Of a stretch of DNA of 64,000 nucleotides, positions 17,889-27,941 are shown in pieces; positions within the stretch are counted from its first letter, which is position 1, and each line of letters begins with the position of its first letter. Source of the DNA: Anaeromonas sp052088025 (lineage in GTDB: Bacteria > Bacillota > Clostridia > Tissierellales > SIT17); the NCBI RefSeq assembly GCF_052088025.1, contig NZ_JBQCYD010000009.1:3957-67956 (forward strand), given 5' to 3'. Both the position numbers and the translations under genes were made by a program. Below the pieces are notes generated by a model that was not told the origin of the DNA, did no database searches, and worked only from the letters and a program-made list of their open reading frames with translations.

Positions 17889-19250
17889 CTATTGATTTTC
17901 CTTAGCTTCATTTATCTTTTCTACTGCTTCTACTACTTCCTTGTGCCATTCATCTACTGTTTTATCTCCTGATACAACAGAGTTTATTGTTCCAAATAAT
18001 ATACCTTCTCCACTAGTTAAGTCTACACCTTCAACTGGAGGAGCTGCTGCAAATCCACCCATTGCTGCCTTTGTATCTTCATTATCATATATTGAATAAT
18101 ATAATTTATTTGGATCATCATCATTCATCATATCTGAAGCGCCTTTAATAGGTTGAACTGCTCCTGCTTTTTCATATATGATTTCTGCTGCTTCATCACT
18201 ATACATATATGCCATGAATTCTTTAGCTAAATCAGCATTTTTTGCTTCTTTTGGTATATACATTTGTTCAAAGAAAGTGTATGAATATCTATCTCCACCT
18301 TCAGATACTTTTGGTAGGGCCATAAGTCCCCATTCAAACCCATCTTCTCTTGGAGCATCTTTCATCTCACCTGGTAACCATGTACCATTTGGAATAAATA
18401 GAGCTTCATTGTCTAATATCATTTGTTGGTTTTTAGTGAAGTTTTCACCATTTGCTTGAGATACTGTGTTCTCATGAGTGTAATCTCCTATTTTACCTAC
18501 TATTTCAAAAGCCTCTTTAACTTCATCACTCTTCCAAGTTTCTACATCATAGTTCATTGCCTTGTTAAATACATCTGGACCACCTGTTTCATTTAATAAT
18601 GCATAGAAGAATGCATCAAAATATCCTGTTGTCGGATAAGTAAATAAGGCAGCATCACCCTTAGCTTCTTTTCCTAAAGCAAAAAACTCATCAAAAGTTG
18701 TAGGTAATTCATACTTACCATCAAAATTGTTTGCATTGTAAAATAATCCTGTTGGTGAATAGAATAATGGTGCTAAATAAGTCTTTCCATCTTCATATGG
18801 ATTTGTTATAAGTGTATCTGTAAATCCATCAATTAATTTCTCACTTACCTTTACATCTTCACCTGGTACGTCCATTTCAAATACATCGTCTATATCTTGG
18901 ATTGCTTTTTCTTTGATTAAAGTATCAGTTAGCTTTCCTTCTCCACCCACTGCTAAATAAATAAGGTCTGGTGAATTTCCTGCTTGAATTTGAGGTCTTA
19001 ATACTTCTGCTATATTTTTTTCTAAAGTTAATTCAACCTTAACTCCTTCGTGGCTTTCTTCAAAATTTTCCGCCAAAGCTTCCCAATGCTCTGTCCCATA
19101 GCCACCATTTAAACCTGCAATCTTAAGTACCTTTTCCCCATCATCTGCGGAATCGTTTGCACCATCATCAGATGAATCATTTGAACATGCTACTGTAGTG
19201 AATACAAGTGTAAATATCATAAGTACCGCTAAAAACCTTTTCATTTTCAT
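17889..19250 (-). CDS. Sugar ABC transporter substrate-binding lipoprotein
   Basis: A 453-residue family 1 extracellular solute-binding protein. The signal peptide ends in a lipobox TVAC with lipidated Cys22, followed by an Asp/Ser-rich linker. The mature part has the two-lobed fold typical of sugar-binding proteins. It is the first gene of the galacto-N-biose cluster and is probably the receptor for Gal-beta-1,3-HexNAc disaccharides; that specificity comes from context only. The ATG follows GGGAGG by 9 bases. Confidence 0.93.
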   Translation of the reverse strand: MKMKRFLAVLMIFTLVFTTVACSNDSSDDGANDSADDGEKVLKIAGLNGGYGTEHWEALAENFEESHEGVKVELTLEKNIAEVLRPQIQAGNSPDLIYLAVGGEGKLTDTLIKEKAIQDIDDVFEMDVPGEDVKVSEKLIDGFTDTLITNPYEDGKTYLAPLFYSPTGLFYNANNFDGKYELPTTFDEFFALGKEAKGDAALFTYPTTGYFDAFFYALLNETGGPDVFNKAMNYDVETWKSDEVKEAFEIVGKIGDYTHENTVSQANGENFTKNQQMILDNEALFIPNGTWLPGEMKDAPREDGFEWGLMALPKVSEGGDRYSYTFFEQMYIPKEAKNADLAKEFMAYMYSDEAAEIIYEKAGAVQPIKGASDMMNDDDPNKLYYSIYDNEDTKAAMGGFAAAPPVEGVDLTSGEGILFGTINSVVSGDKTVDEWHKEVVEAVEKINEAKENQ

Positions 19251-19338
19251 TTAAAAAATCCTCCCTTTTTTTATTTCTTTAAATACATTGTATATTTAAT
19301 TTAAAATATTCTCTATAATTATATTGATTCTTTTTTTA

Positions 19339-19367
19339 GGTATATTGCTTTTTTGATAAATTATCAA
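19339..19367 (-). promoter_or_regulatory. Promoter and possible operator of the galacto-N-biose cluster
   Basis: On the minus strand TTGATA (19362-19367), 17 bases, TATACC (19339-19344). A perfect palindrome TTGATAAATTATCAA at 19353-19367 overlaps the -35 box and is a candidate binding site for the divergent AraC regulator. Confidence 0.55.
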
Positions 19368-19403
19368 TATAATTAAATAGTAGATACTATTGGAGGGATT
19401 AAT

Positions 19404-20222
19404 ATGTCAAATATACTTTATAAATTTGAAAAAAAGGATGAAGTAAGCATAAAACCAGAACTTTTATATGTATCAAAGGCTGAATATGATACAGATTGGC
19501 ATTCTACCATGCACATGCATCCCTTCACAGAGATGTTTTATGTTACTCATGGCAAGGGAATATTTAAAATAGAAGAAAGAGTCTTTAATGTAGGTAAGGA
19601 TGATCTAATAATTGTAAATTCAAATGTCATACATACTGAATCATCCAAAGGTACAAATGCCTTAGAATATATTGTAATAGGCATAGAAGGACTTTCTGTG
19701 GATGATGAAAATCCATATACCATTTACAATTTCAATGAAAAAAAGGAAGAAGTGCTTTATTATCTTGAAAAAATCATAGAAGAAATAGAATTAGAGCATA
19801 GTTTTTATACAAATATGTGCCAAAATTATTTAGAGATACTTATATTTAATATATTGAGATTATCAACAGATAATATGAAATTAGAAAACAACAAAAATGT
19901 GACCAAAGAATGTTCATATATCAAAGATTATATAGATACTAATTATGCAGAAAATCTATCACTTGATGGACTTGCTTCCATTGCATATATGAATAAATTT
20001 TATATGAGCAGATTATTCAAAGAAAATATAGGCAAGACCCCAATAGATTATTTGATAGATAAGAGAATATCTGTTTCAAAGATACTACTTGAAACCACAG
20101 AGCACTCACTTACAGAAATATTTAAAATAGTAGGATTTTCAAGTCAATCATATTTCAATCAAATATTTAAAAAAAGAGTCAATATGACTCCTCGTGAATA
20201 CAGAGAAAAAAATAAGGAATAA
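19404..20222 (+). CDS. AraC-family transcriptional regulator
   Basis: A 272-residue regulator with an N-terminal cupin domain (residues about 20-100, containing HMHPFTEMFYVTHG) and a C-terminal pair of helix-turn-helix motifs (about 170-268, with LASIAYMNKFYMSRLFKENI and a second helix set ending in NMTPREYR). It is divergent from the binding-protein gene and is probably the sugar-responsive activator of that cluster. A GGAGGG ribosome site precedes the ATG. It is one of the few plus-strand genes in this part of the window. Confidence 0.92.
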   Translation: MSNILYKFEKKDEVSIKPELLYVSKAEYDTDWHSTMHMHPFTEMFYVTHGKGIFKIEERVFNVGKDDLIIVNSNVIHTESSKGTNALEYIVIGIEGLSVDDENPYTIYNFNEKKEEVLYYLEKIIEEIELEHSFYTNMCQNYLEILIFNILRLSTDNMKLENNKNVTKECSYIKDYIDTNYAENLSLDGLASIAYMNKFYMSRLFKENIGKTPIDYLIDKRISVSKILLETTEHSLTEIFKIVGFSSQSYFNQIFKKRVNMTPREYREKNKE

Positions 20223-20247
20223 AAAAATCCTCAAAAGAGGATTTTTT
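20221..20247. terminator. Bidirectional terminator between araC-type gene and chemoreceptor gene
   Basis: A hairpin AAAAATCCTC / GAGGATTTTT with T runs on both strands; it overlaps the stop codons of the two convergent genes. Confidence 0.85.
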
Positions 20248-22346
20248 ATTCTTTTACTTTAAATTCACTTACTATAGAAATCAACTCATCTGCCAAAAGA
20301 TCTAAATTATCTGCAAGACCTTCTACGTGGCTTATAGCTGATTGTTGCTCTTCACTGCTTGCAAGAACAGTTTGAGTTCCAGCTCCTGTTTGCTCACTTA
20401 CTGAACTTACCTCTCTCATGCTAGTCTCTATTTCATTCATTCCAACAGTAAGCATTTGTGCTATGCTTGTAAAATTAGAAATTGCTTCATTTACCTTTTT
20501 AGTCTCTTCTTTTATATTAGAAAAAGATTCTGTTGCCTTTCCTATTACATTACTTCCTTTATTTACTTCTACTATACTTTCATCCATAGAAACAGTCACA
20601 TCACCCATATCTTTTTGAATGCCATTTATGATACCTACTATATCTTTTGAAGCACTTCCTGTTTGTTCAGCTAATTTCCTTATTTCATCAGCTACCACAG
20701 TAAAGCCACGACCAGCTTCACCAGCACGCGCTGCTTCTATTGCTGCATTTAATGCAAGTAAATTTGTTTGGCTTGATATATTATCTATGAAGGTTATGAT
20801 TTTTCCTATCTTTTGAGTTTCTTTAGTAAGGGAAGCAATCTTTGTAGATGAATTTTCTACCTTTTCTACAATACTTTCTATAGCCTCTTGTGTATCATTT
20901 ATATGTACTGTTCCAAGTGATGCAATATCTGTTGCATGACTTGCGGCATTTTCTATGTATTTGACCTTACTATCAACTTCATCAACCTTCTTAACCATTT
21001 CTTCTATTATCATGCTAGTTGCGTGTGTAGAATGAATTTGATTTTCTGTACCTGCTGCAACTTGTTCTACTACAGCAGAAATTTCTTCTGAAGCCTTTAC
21101 TGTGAGTTCTGATCTCATCTTTAAATCTTCAATTGTATTTTTTATATTATCTGAAGCTATATTTACCTTGTTTATTACATTTGTAAGGGAAGCTATCATA
21201 CTGCCAAAGGATGCTTGAAGTAAGCCTATTTCATTTTTAGATGTTACAGGAATTTCCTCTGTCATATCTCCATTTTTGATCTTCTCAGCAGATTTACCTA
21301 GGTTTATTATTGGATTTGTAAATAATTTTGATATTATAGCTGTTAAAATAGCTATTATAATACCTGCAAGTATTACTATTAAACTTGTCCTTTTAAGAGC
21401 GCCACTTGCCATATTTTCTAACTCTTTAGCATCTTGTTCTACCACTACACCCCAACTAGTATATGGAACTGTAGTGTAAGCTCCTATTACATCTTTTCCA
21501 TCTTGATTTTCATATCTTTCTACATCTGTTTTCTTATCTACTGCCTTTATAGCTCCAATATTTCCTTCTTCTACAAAATTATATCTCTTTACTATTTTAT
21601 TCTTGAAATCTTCATGCCCTATTGTTATACCTGTTTTATCTACTATGTATGCATTTCCTGTTTCACCAATTTTCTGAAACTTAGCAATATTACTCAGCTC
21701 TTCTACATTTAATTTGGCTGATATTACACCTGTAACATTCATAAGTTTATCTTTTATAGGCACTGATATCATCACACCTGGTTTTTTAGTATTATTATCT
21801 ATGAAAGAATTAGTTATGTACTCTGCTCCACCCTTACTCATGACAAAATATAATTCATTTGCAAGAGTTTTGGTAGTATCCTTGGTAGATACTAGAGCAT
21901 TTCCATTCATATCTAATATATAAATATCATCAATTGATGATATTTCATCACGTATGCTTTTTAGTAAACTATTTGCATCACGTGTCTCCATTTGAGTGAA
22001 ATCATTTGACTTAGAAATAGTTTCTATGGCATTGAATGAACTTAGTACCATGGAATTTGCCTGCTGTGATATTGATTTTGCAATAGTTAAATTAGATTCC
22101 TTACTCATTTCTATCATATTCTTTTTTTCAAAATTATAATTTATAAGACCTATTATTATGATTGGTATAAGTGAAAGAATTAGAACCATTGCTATAAGCT
22201 GATTTTTGATATTCTTACTTTTTTCACTAGCCTTTTTAGTGCTTTTTTTAACCCCCTTAAATTTAAAGGGTATTGGTTTGAATTTAATCTTTTTAAATTT
22301 ACTAGATAAATTTTTAAAACCCTTTAATCTTTGGCTTTTTTTTCAA
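20246..22346 (-). CDS. Methyl-accepting chemotaxis protein (N-terminal frame disrupted)
   Basis: The main frame (20246-22189) encodes 647 residues: a hydrophobic first span, an extracellular dCache-type sensor, a second span near residue 275, a HAMP domain, and the signalling hairpin with the invariant EAARAGEAGRGF tip. It senses an external ligand and controls CheA. The ATG at 22189 has no ribosome site. In-frame codons continue upstream (a basic segment resembling KFKKIKFKPIPFKFKG) to a TGA, whereas a TTG at 22346 with a GGGGGA site 7 bases before it opens a frame that joins this segment if one T is removed from the run at 22316-22319. So the real gene probably starts at 22346 with a one-base shift, by error or mutation. 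Confidence 0.85.
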
Positions 22347-22465
22347 TACTTTTCCCCCATTCTTCTTTTGATTTTACTATCTATATATATATTCGACATT
22401 AAATTTATAAATCCTTCTTTTTTATTTTTGAATTTTTTAACAAATCATAAAAAAGGTAAAAATAT

Positions 22466-22530
22466 AAGACTCTTCGCTTACACTCAGAGTGACACGTGAT
22501 CGGTCATCTAAGTATAATTGAAAAGTCTTC
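22466..22530. repeat. Dispersed repeat, diverged inverted pair
   Basis: GACTCTTCGCTTACACTCAG with a degenerate opposite copy (GGTCATCTAAGTATAATTGA) just after it; same family as the other TCTTCG...CTCAGAGTGACA repeats. Confidence 0.65.
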
Positions 22531-22542
22531 ATCTGGTTATTT

Positions 22543-23650
22543 CTATTCATTTATTGTATCTTTTAAATATGCATTTATAAATTTATCTATATCCCCATCC
22601 ATTACCTTAGATATATTGCCTTCTTCTGCATTTGTTCTATGGTCCTTTACCATATTGTAGGGATGGAATACATATGAACGTATCTGGGACCCCCAACCTA
22701 TTTGATTGTAATTTCCTGCTAAATCTTCTATCTTTTCCTTTTGTTCTCTTTCCTTTAATTCCACAAGCTTGGACATGAGCATACTCATAGCTGTAGCCTT
22801 GTTTTTATGTTGAGATCTTTCATTTTGACATTGTACGACAATACCAGTTGGAATATGAGTTATCCTTATAGCTGAATCAGTAGTATTTACATGCTGACCA
22901 CCTGAACCACTAGCCCTAAAGGTATCTATCCTCAGATTACTTTCATCTATTTCTATTTCATCTTCTTCATCTAAGATAGGCATTACATCAACTGATGCAA
23001 ATGAAGTATGACGTCTTCCTGATGAATCAAAGGGTGATATCCTAACTAATCTATGAACACCTTTTTCAGACTTTAGATATCCATATGCATTTGCACCTTC
23101 TATAGAAATATCTACTGCCTTTATTCCACCTTCAGTATCTCTTTGCATATCCAATATTTTAGTCCTATAGTTTTTTCTCTCAGACCATCTAGAGTACATA
23201 CGAAGCAACATCTCTGCCCAATCTTGAGCCTCAAGTCCCCCTGCTCCAGAGTGAATTGAAAGTATAGCTCCATTTTTGTCATATTCTCCATTTAAAAGAG
23301 TTTCTATCCTGAAACTATCTAGCTCAGAATCAATGTATTTTATCTTTTCCTCTATTTCAGATAAAAAACTCTTATCATCTTCCTCTTCAGATAGTTCAAT
23401 TGAAATTTCAACATCATCTATTTCATCATTTAATTCATCATATTTATCTGTAGCTGATTTTATGGAATTTAATTTTGATATTATCTTTTGAGCTTCATCA
23501 TTATCATTCCAAAAATCAGGACTTCTCATTTCTTTTTCTAGTTCACTTTGTTCCTTTCTCTTATCAGATAAGTCAAAGTGAAACACCTATTTCTTTTAAT
23601 CTGTTTTTAAACTCTTCTATGGTTCCCTTATATTTTTCAAGTTCTAACAT
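22543..23650 (-). CDS. prfB: Peptide chain release factor 2, with programmed +1 frameshift
   Basis: RF2 terminates translation at UGA and UAA. The catalytic GGQ lies in GSGGQHVNTT and the stop-codon recognition region is complete. The long frame (22543-23586) lacks the first 25 or so codons. A short upstream frame starts at ATG 23650 (AGGAGG, 5 bases) and runs to CTT TGA C at 23572-23578, the classical RF2 frameshift site: low RF2 lets the ribosome slip +1 at CTT and read on. An AGGTG sequence upstream of the slip site is the likely stimulatory Shine-Dalgarno element. The gene follows secA by 9 bases. Confidence 0.95.
23572..23578 (-). promoter_or_regulatory. prfB programmed +1 frameshift site
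   Basis: CTT TGA C on the minus strand, at the junction of the short first frame and the long second frame of prfB, with AGGTG about 5 bases upstream of CTT. This autoregulatory slip site is conserved in most bacterial prfB genes. Confidence 0.92.
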
Positions 23651-23659
23651 CGAATCCTC

Positions 23660-26404
23660 CTATTTACCGCAGCATTTTTTATATTTCTTGCCACTACCAC
23701 AAGGACAAGGATCATTTCTACCTATCTTTTCGCCCTTTATTACTGTTTTTTGAACCTTGCTTTTCTGACCATCTCCATGGCTTGAGCCTGTTACCTTAGC
23801 CACTCTTTTTCTTTCCATCTTTTCTTCTGGTTCTAAATTATATAGGTATTTTACAGTATCTTCCTGAATGTTTTTAATCATTTCATTAAACATATCAAAT
23901 CCTTCCACTTGATAGGCACGAACTGGATCTTCATTACCCATAGCACGAAGTCCTATACCCTGGCGAAGTTGATCCATTGCATCAATATGATCCATCCATT
24001 TACTATCTACTACACGAAGAAGTATGACTCTTTCAAGTTCTCTTAATTGTTCACTTCCTACCTCTTCTTCCTTTTCATCATATTTCTTTTTAGCTAAATC
24101 ATATATTTGTTCCTTTAAATCTTCTTTTGTCATATCTTCTTTATTTGCTATTTCTAATTTTTCATCAGCTAAGAATATATTTGATAAATAATTCTCCATT
24201 CCCTCATAGTCCCATTCTTCAGGATACTTAGAATTTGCAGAATACATTTCAACCGTTCCATCTACCATGTCTTTTATCATAGTAAAGATATAGTCCTTCA
24301 TATCTTCGCCTTCAAGAACCCTTCTTCTTTCCTTATATATAACTTCTCTTTGTTTATTCATAACATCATCATATTGAAGGACATTTTTTCTTATACCGAA
24401 GTTTTTACCCTCAACCTTAGATTGTGCTGATTCTATAGATTTATTGAGTAATTTATGCTCAAGTGGTTCATCATCTGGCATACCTAATGTATCAACTAAT
24501 CCTTTTATTCTTTCACTACCAAATAATCTCATGAGATCATCTTCAAGTGATATGAAGAATTTAGAGCTACCAGGATCTCCTTGACGACCTGCACGACCTC
24601 TTAGCTGATTATCAATACGTCTAGATTCATGTCTTTCAGTACCCATTATATAGAGTCCTCCAGCTTCTAATACCTTCTTAGCCTCATCCTTAGTATTTGC
24701 CTTATGCTTTTCAAGTAATTGATCATATTTTTCTTTTATATCTTTTACTTCTGGATCAATACTATCCATAGGGCTATCAGCAAGGGCAACTAAATGCTCA
24801 GAATTTCCTTTCTTTCTTAAATCTGCCTTAGCCATGAATTCAGGATTACCACCAAGCACAATATCAGTACCACGACCAGCCATATTTGTAGCAATAGTAA
24901 CAGCCCCAAACCTTCCTGCTTGAGAGATTATCTCTGCTTCACGCTCATGTTGCTTTGCATTAAGCACCTCATGTTTTATGCCTTGCTTTTTAAGTAATTT
25001 ACTTAGTATTTCAGAATTTTCAATACTTATAGTACCAACAAGTATTGGCTGACCATTTTCATGATGCTCTTTTATATCTTCAATTATGGCATTAAACTTT
25101 GCCTCCACTGATTTATATATTAAATCAGAACTATCCTCTCTTACTACAGGTTTATTTGTAGGGATTTCTACTACATTCATATTATATATATGTCTAAATT
25201 CATCTTCTTCAGTCTTAGCAGTACCAGTCATTCCTGATAATTTATCATACATTCTAAATAAGTTTTGAAATGTAATAGTTGCAAGGGTTTTAGATTCCTT
25301 CTTTACATCGAGACCTTCTTTAGCCTCAATTGCTTGATGAAGACCATTTGAGTAGCGTCTACCAAACATAAGCCTGCCTGTAAAATCATCAACAATTATA
25401 ACTTCTCCATCATTTACTACATAGTCCTTATCCTTTTGCATTATATTTTGTGCCTTTAATGCTTGATTTATATGATGAGTTAATTCCATATTTTCAGGAT
25501 CAGCTAAGTTTTCTACATTAAAAAACTTCTCTGCCTTTTCTACACCCTTTTCAGCAAGTGTAACAGATTTAGCTTTTTCATCTATTGTATAATCCATCTT
25601 TTCTTCCTTCATTTCCCTATTAAATGGATCTTTTTTATTTTCACTCTCTTCTATGATTCTTCCCTTTAAAGTGCGAGCAAAATGTTCAGCAGCACGATAT
25701 AGTTCTGTAGGTTTATCACCTTGACCAGAAATTATAAGGGGAGTTCTAGCTTCATCAATTAAAATACTGTCAACCTCATCAATTATTGCATAATTAAGAT
25801 CTCTTTGAACCATTTCATCCTTATATATGACCATATTATCCTTTAGATAATCAAAGCCAAATTCATTGTTTGTACCATAGGTGATGTCAGCATTATAAGC
25901 TTCACGTCTTTCTTTAGTCTTTATACCATGGATTATTATGCCAGTAGAAAGACCTAGAAAGTTATATAATTTACTCATCATCTCGCCTTGAAATGATGCA
26001 AGATAATCATTTACAGTTATAAGGTGGGTGCCTTTTCCTGTAAGTGCATTTAAATATAGAGGCATTGATGCAACAAATGTCTTACCTTCACCCGTTTTCA
26101 TCTCTGCAATATTGCCTTCATGAAGTACAATACCACCTAGAAGCTGCACTCTATATGGCCTTATGCCCAGAACCCTATCTGAAGCCTCTCTAACTACAGC
26201 AAAAGCTTCAGGAAGCAAATCATCAAGTGTTTCTCCCTCTTTAATTCTATTTTTAAATTCATTAGTTTTATTTTGTAATTCGCTATCAGATAATTTTTTC
26301 ATTCCATCTTCTAATGCTTCTATTTTATCTAATATAGGATCTATCCTTTTTATTTCACGTCCACTATAACTACCAAATAATTTTTCAAAGATATTCTTTA
26401 CCAA
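23660..26404 (-). CDS. secA: Preprotein translocase ATPase SecA
   Basis: A 914-residue SecA, the motor that pushes secretory proteins through SecYEG. It has the Walker A MKTGEGKT near residue 100, the DEAD-like IDEVDSILIDEARTP segment, the ATNMAGRGTDI helicase motif, and a C-terminal zinc-binding SEC-C motif (CPCGSGKKYKKCC) used for SecB or ribosome/lipid contact. The start is a TTG at 26404 after GGAGGTAGG. It is followed closely by prfB, the standard Firmicute order. Confidence 0.98.
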   Translation of the reverse strand: MVKNIFEKLFGSYSGREIKRIDPILDKIEALEDGMKKLSDSELQNKTNEFKNRIKEGETLDDLLPEAFAVVREASDRVLGIRPYRVQLLGGIVLHEGNIAEMKTGEGKTFVASMPLYLNALTGKGTHLITVNDYLASFQGEMMSKLYNFLGLSTGIIIHGIKTKERREAYNADITYGTNNEFGFDYLKDNMVIYKDEMVQRDLNYAIIDEVDSILIDEARTPLIISGQGDKPTELYRAAEHFARTLKGRIIEESENKKDPFNREMKEEKMDYTIDEKAKSVTLAEKGVEKAEKFFNVENLADPENMELTHHINQALKAQNIMQKDKDYVVNDGEVIIVDDFTGRLMFGRRYSNGLHQAIEAKEGLDVKKESKTLATITFQNLFRMYDKLSGMTGTAKTEEDEFRHIYNMNVVEIPTNKPVVREDSSDLIYKSVEAKFNAIIEDIKEHHENGQPILVGTISIENSEILSKLLKKQGIKHEVLNAKQHEREAEIISQAGRFGAVTIATNMAGRGTDIVLGGNPEFMAKADLRKKGNSEHLVALADSPMDSIDPEVKDIKEKYDQLLEKHKANTKDEAKKVLEAGGLYIMGTERHESRRIDNQLRGRAGRQGDPGSSKFFISLEDDLMRLFGSERIKGLVDTLGMPDDEPLEHKLLNKSIESAQSKVEGKNFGIRKNVLQYDDVMNKQREVIYKERRRVLEGEDMKDYIFTMIKDMVDGTVEMYSANSKYPEEWDYEGMENYLSNIFLADEKLEIANKEDMTKEDLKEQIYDLAKKKYDEKEEEVGSEQLRELERVILLRVVDSKWMDHIDAMDQLRQGIGLRAMGNEDPVRAYQVEGFDMFNEMIKNIQEDTVKYLYNLEPEEKMERKRVAKVTGSSHGDGQKSKVQKTVIKGEKIGRNDPCPCGSGKKYKKCCGK

Positions 26405-26447
26405 TCTACCTACCTCCAGTAATAATTATCATTACATTATATCATAA

Positions 26448-27029
26448 TTACTTTCCAAATCCAAAACTCATTCGATTGTCTAATCTCTTGTCATTCATAT
26501 GACTTTCAATGAATACAAACAAGCCAAGAGTTATCAAAACATCACCAATGCTAAATACTCCTGAAATAGGAAGTACTTGATCTATTGCAATAACTTTTCC
26601 AAGTAGTGAATAATCAGTTCCACTAGCTATTATCTCATATAACTTATATTGTCCATTTTCTATCAAATTTATAGTGCTATTCATACCAGCAAGATTTAAT
26701 GCATCAGCTGCTACAGGTATCTTCATTCCATTCATAAAAAATACCACAAAATTAGATATAGCCCCTATAAGTACTAGCCAAAGTGATGGTGTCTTTATAT
26801 TTAAAAGTATGCCAATAAATAAAAGTATAAAAGAACCCAAATAAATCTCTTCTACATAATTTCCTACAATTTTCAAATCATTATCACTAAATATTAGGAG
26901 TAAATATTGAAATATAAGTGCTATTATAATAGGAGATAGCATTTTAAACTCCAAATTTTTAAGCCTTATAAATTTTCCACCCTTCATATATCCCACAATT
27001 ACAGCTAATAATAAAAATAACCAAATCAT
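26448..27029 (-). CDS. DUF5317-type integral membrane protein
   Basis: A 193-residue membrane protein with about five or six hydrophobic spans (first at residues 2-13, others near 30-50, 60-75, 80-100, 150-175) and a polar loop around 105-140. It resembles the DUF5317 family; no function is known. It sits between hpf and secA on the same strand, with an AAGGTG ribosome site. It could equally be an accessory envelope protein; nothing in the sequence points to a reaction. Confidence 0.7.
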   Translation of the reverse strand: MIWLFLLLAVIVGYMKGGKFIRLKNLEFKMLSPIIIALIFQYLLLIFSDNDLKIVGNYVEEIYLGSFILLFIGILLNIKTPSLWLVLIGAISNFVVFFMNGMKIPVAADALNLAGMNSTINLIENGQYKLYEIIASGTDYSLLGKVIAIDQVLPISGVFSIGDVLITLGLFVFIESHMNDKRLDNRMSFGFGK

Positions 27030-27120
27030 CTATTTTCACCTTACCCTTCCTTATATTTATACTCTACATTATATATTAATTCGATAAATATAGCTAGAAT
27101 CCTTTATTTTTTACATTAAA

Positions 27121-27147
27121 AATGCAGAGAATTTTCTTCTCTGCATT
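27121..27147 (-). terminator. Terminator of hpf
   Basis: Hairpin AATGCAGAGAA / TTCTCTGCATT followed by a T run on the minus strand, downstream of the hpf stop. Confidence 0.8.
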
Positions 27148-27161
27148 ATATATATTTTTAT

Positions 27162-27692
27162 TTAAAATTGTGGTTCTATCAAACCATAGTTTCCATCTTT
27201 TCTTTTATATAATACATTTGTCTCTTCACTATCAGCATCTTTATATACGAAGAAATTATGTCCTAAAAGTTCCATTTGTAAAATAGCTTCTTCTTGAATC
27301 ATTGGCTTCATTGCAAAACGTTTAGTCTTTACAACTTTTGGCTCATTGTCTGTATTTATATCTTCATAAGGTATATTTTCAAATCTAATTGTTTTACCAC
27401 TGTGCTTTCTCTTTTCAAGCTTAGTCTTATGCTTTCTAATAAGTCTTTCAAGAGTGTCTAAAACAATATCAATTGATTTGTACATATCATCAGTTTCCTC
27501 TTCAGCTCTTATCATAGTTCCTGAAAATGGTACACTCACCTCTATAATTTGTCTTTCCTTTTCTACAGTCATTGTAACATCTACTCTAGCATCTTTTTGA
27601 AAATACTTATCTAACCTTTCAAGTTTTGATTCTACTGCATCTCTAAGACCATCAGTTACCTTCATATTTGTTCCCGCTATTATCGTTCTCAT
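27162..27692 (-). CDS. hpf: Long-form ribosome hibernation promoting factor
   Basis: A 176-residue protein. Residues 1-100 are the HPF/RaiA ribosome-binding domain; residues about 118-176 (RFAMKPMIQEEAILQMELLG) are the C-terminal dimerisation domain that makes 100S ribosome dimers in stationary phase. The ATG at 27692 has a GGGAG site 8 bases upstream; the longer frame from 27710 adds six codons containing that site and is rejected. Location beside secA-prfB and the flagellar genes matches B. subtilis yvyD. Confidence 0.95.
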   Translation of the reverse strand: MRTIIAGTNMKVTDGLRDAVESKLERLDKYFQKDARVDVTMTVEKERQIIEVSVPFSGTMIRAEEETDDMYKSIDIVLDTLERLIRKHKTKLEKRKHSGKTIRFENIPYEDINTDNEPKVVKTKRFAMKPMIQEEAILQMELLGHNFFVYKDADSEETNVLYKRKDGNYGLIEPQF

Positions 27693-27941
27693 GAATCCAA
27701 CTCCCTTCAATTTATGTATCTATTTATTTATTGTGTTATTCATATAATTACCCATTAAAAAAAATTAATAACATGTAAATTAATTGAATATTTTTTATCA
27801 TCTTATTTACAGGCTATATATAGGCTATGTTAATAAGTTTTAGCAAAACAACAGGCAAATCCGACCTCATTTTACAAATAAACATATAGTATTGACATAA
27901 TAAAAGAAATTATACATGAAAATTCATATTTATTGATTATT

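Noticed and set aside
22206..22499. Plus-strand 97-residue hydrophobic ORF
   Set aside because: Antisense to the basic leader of the chemoreceptor and overlapping a dispersed repeat; no ribosome site.
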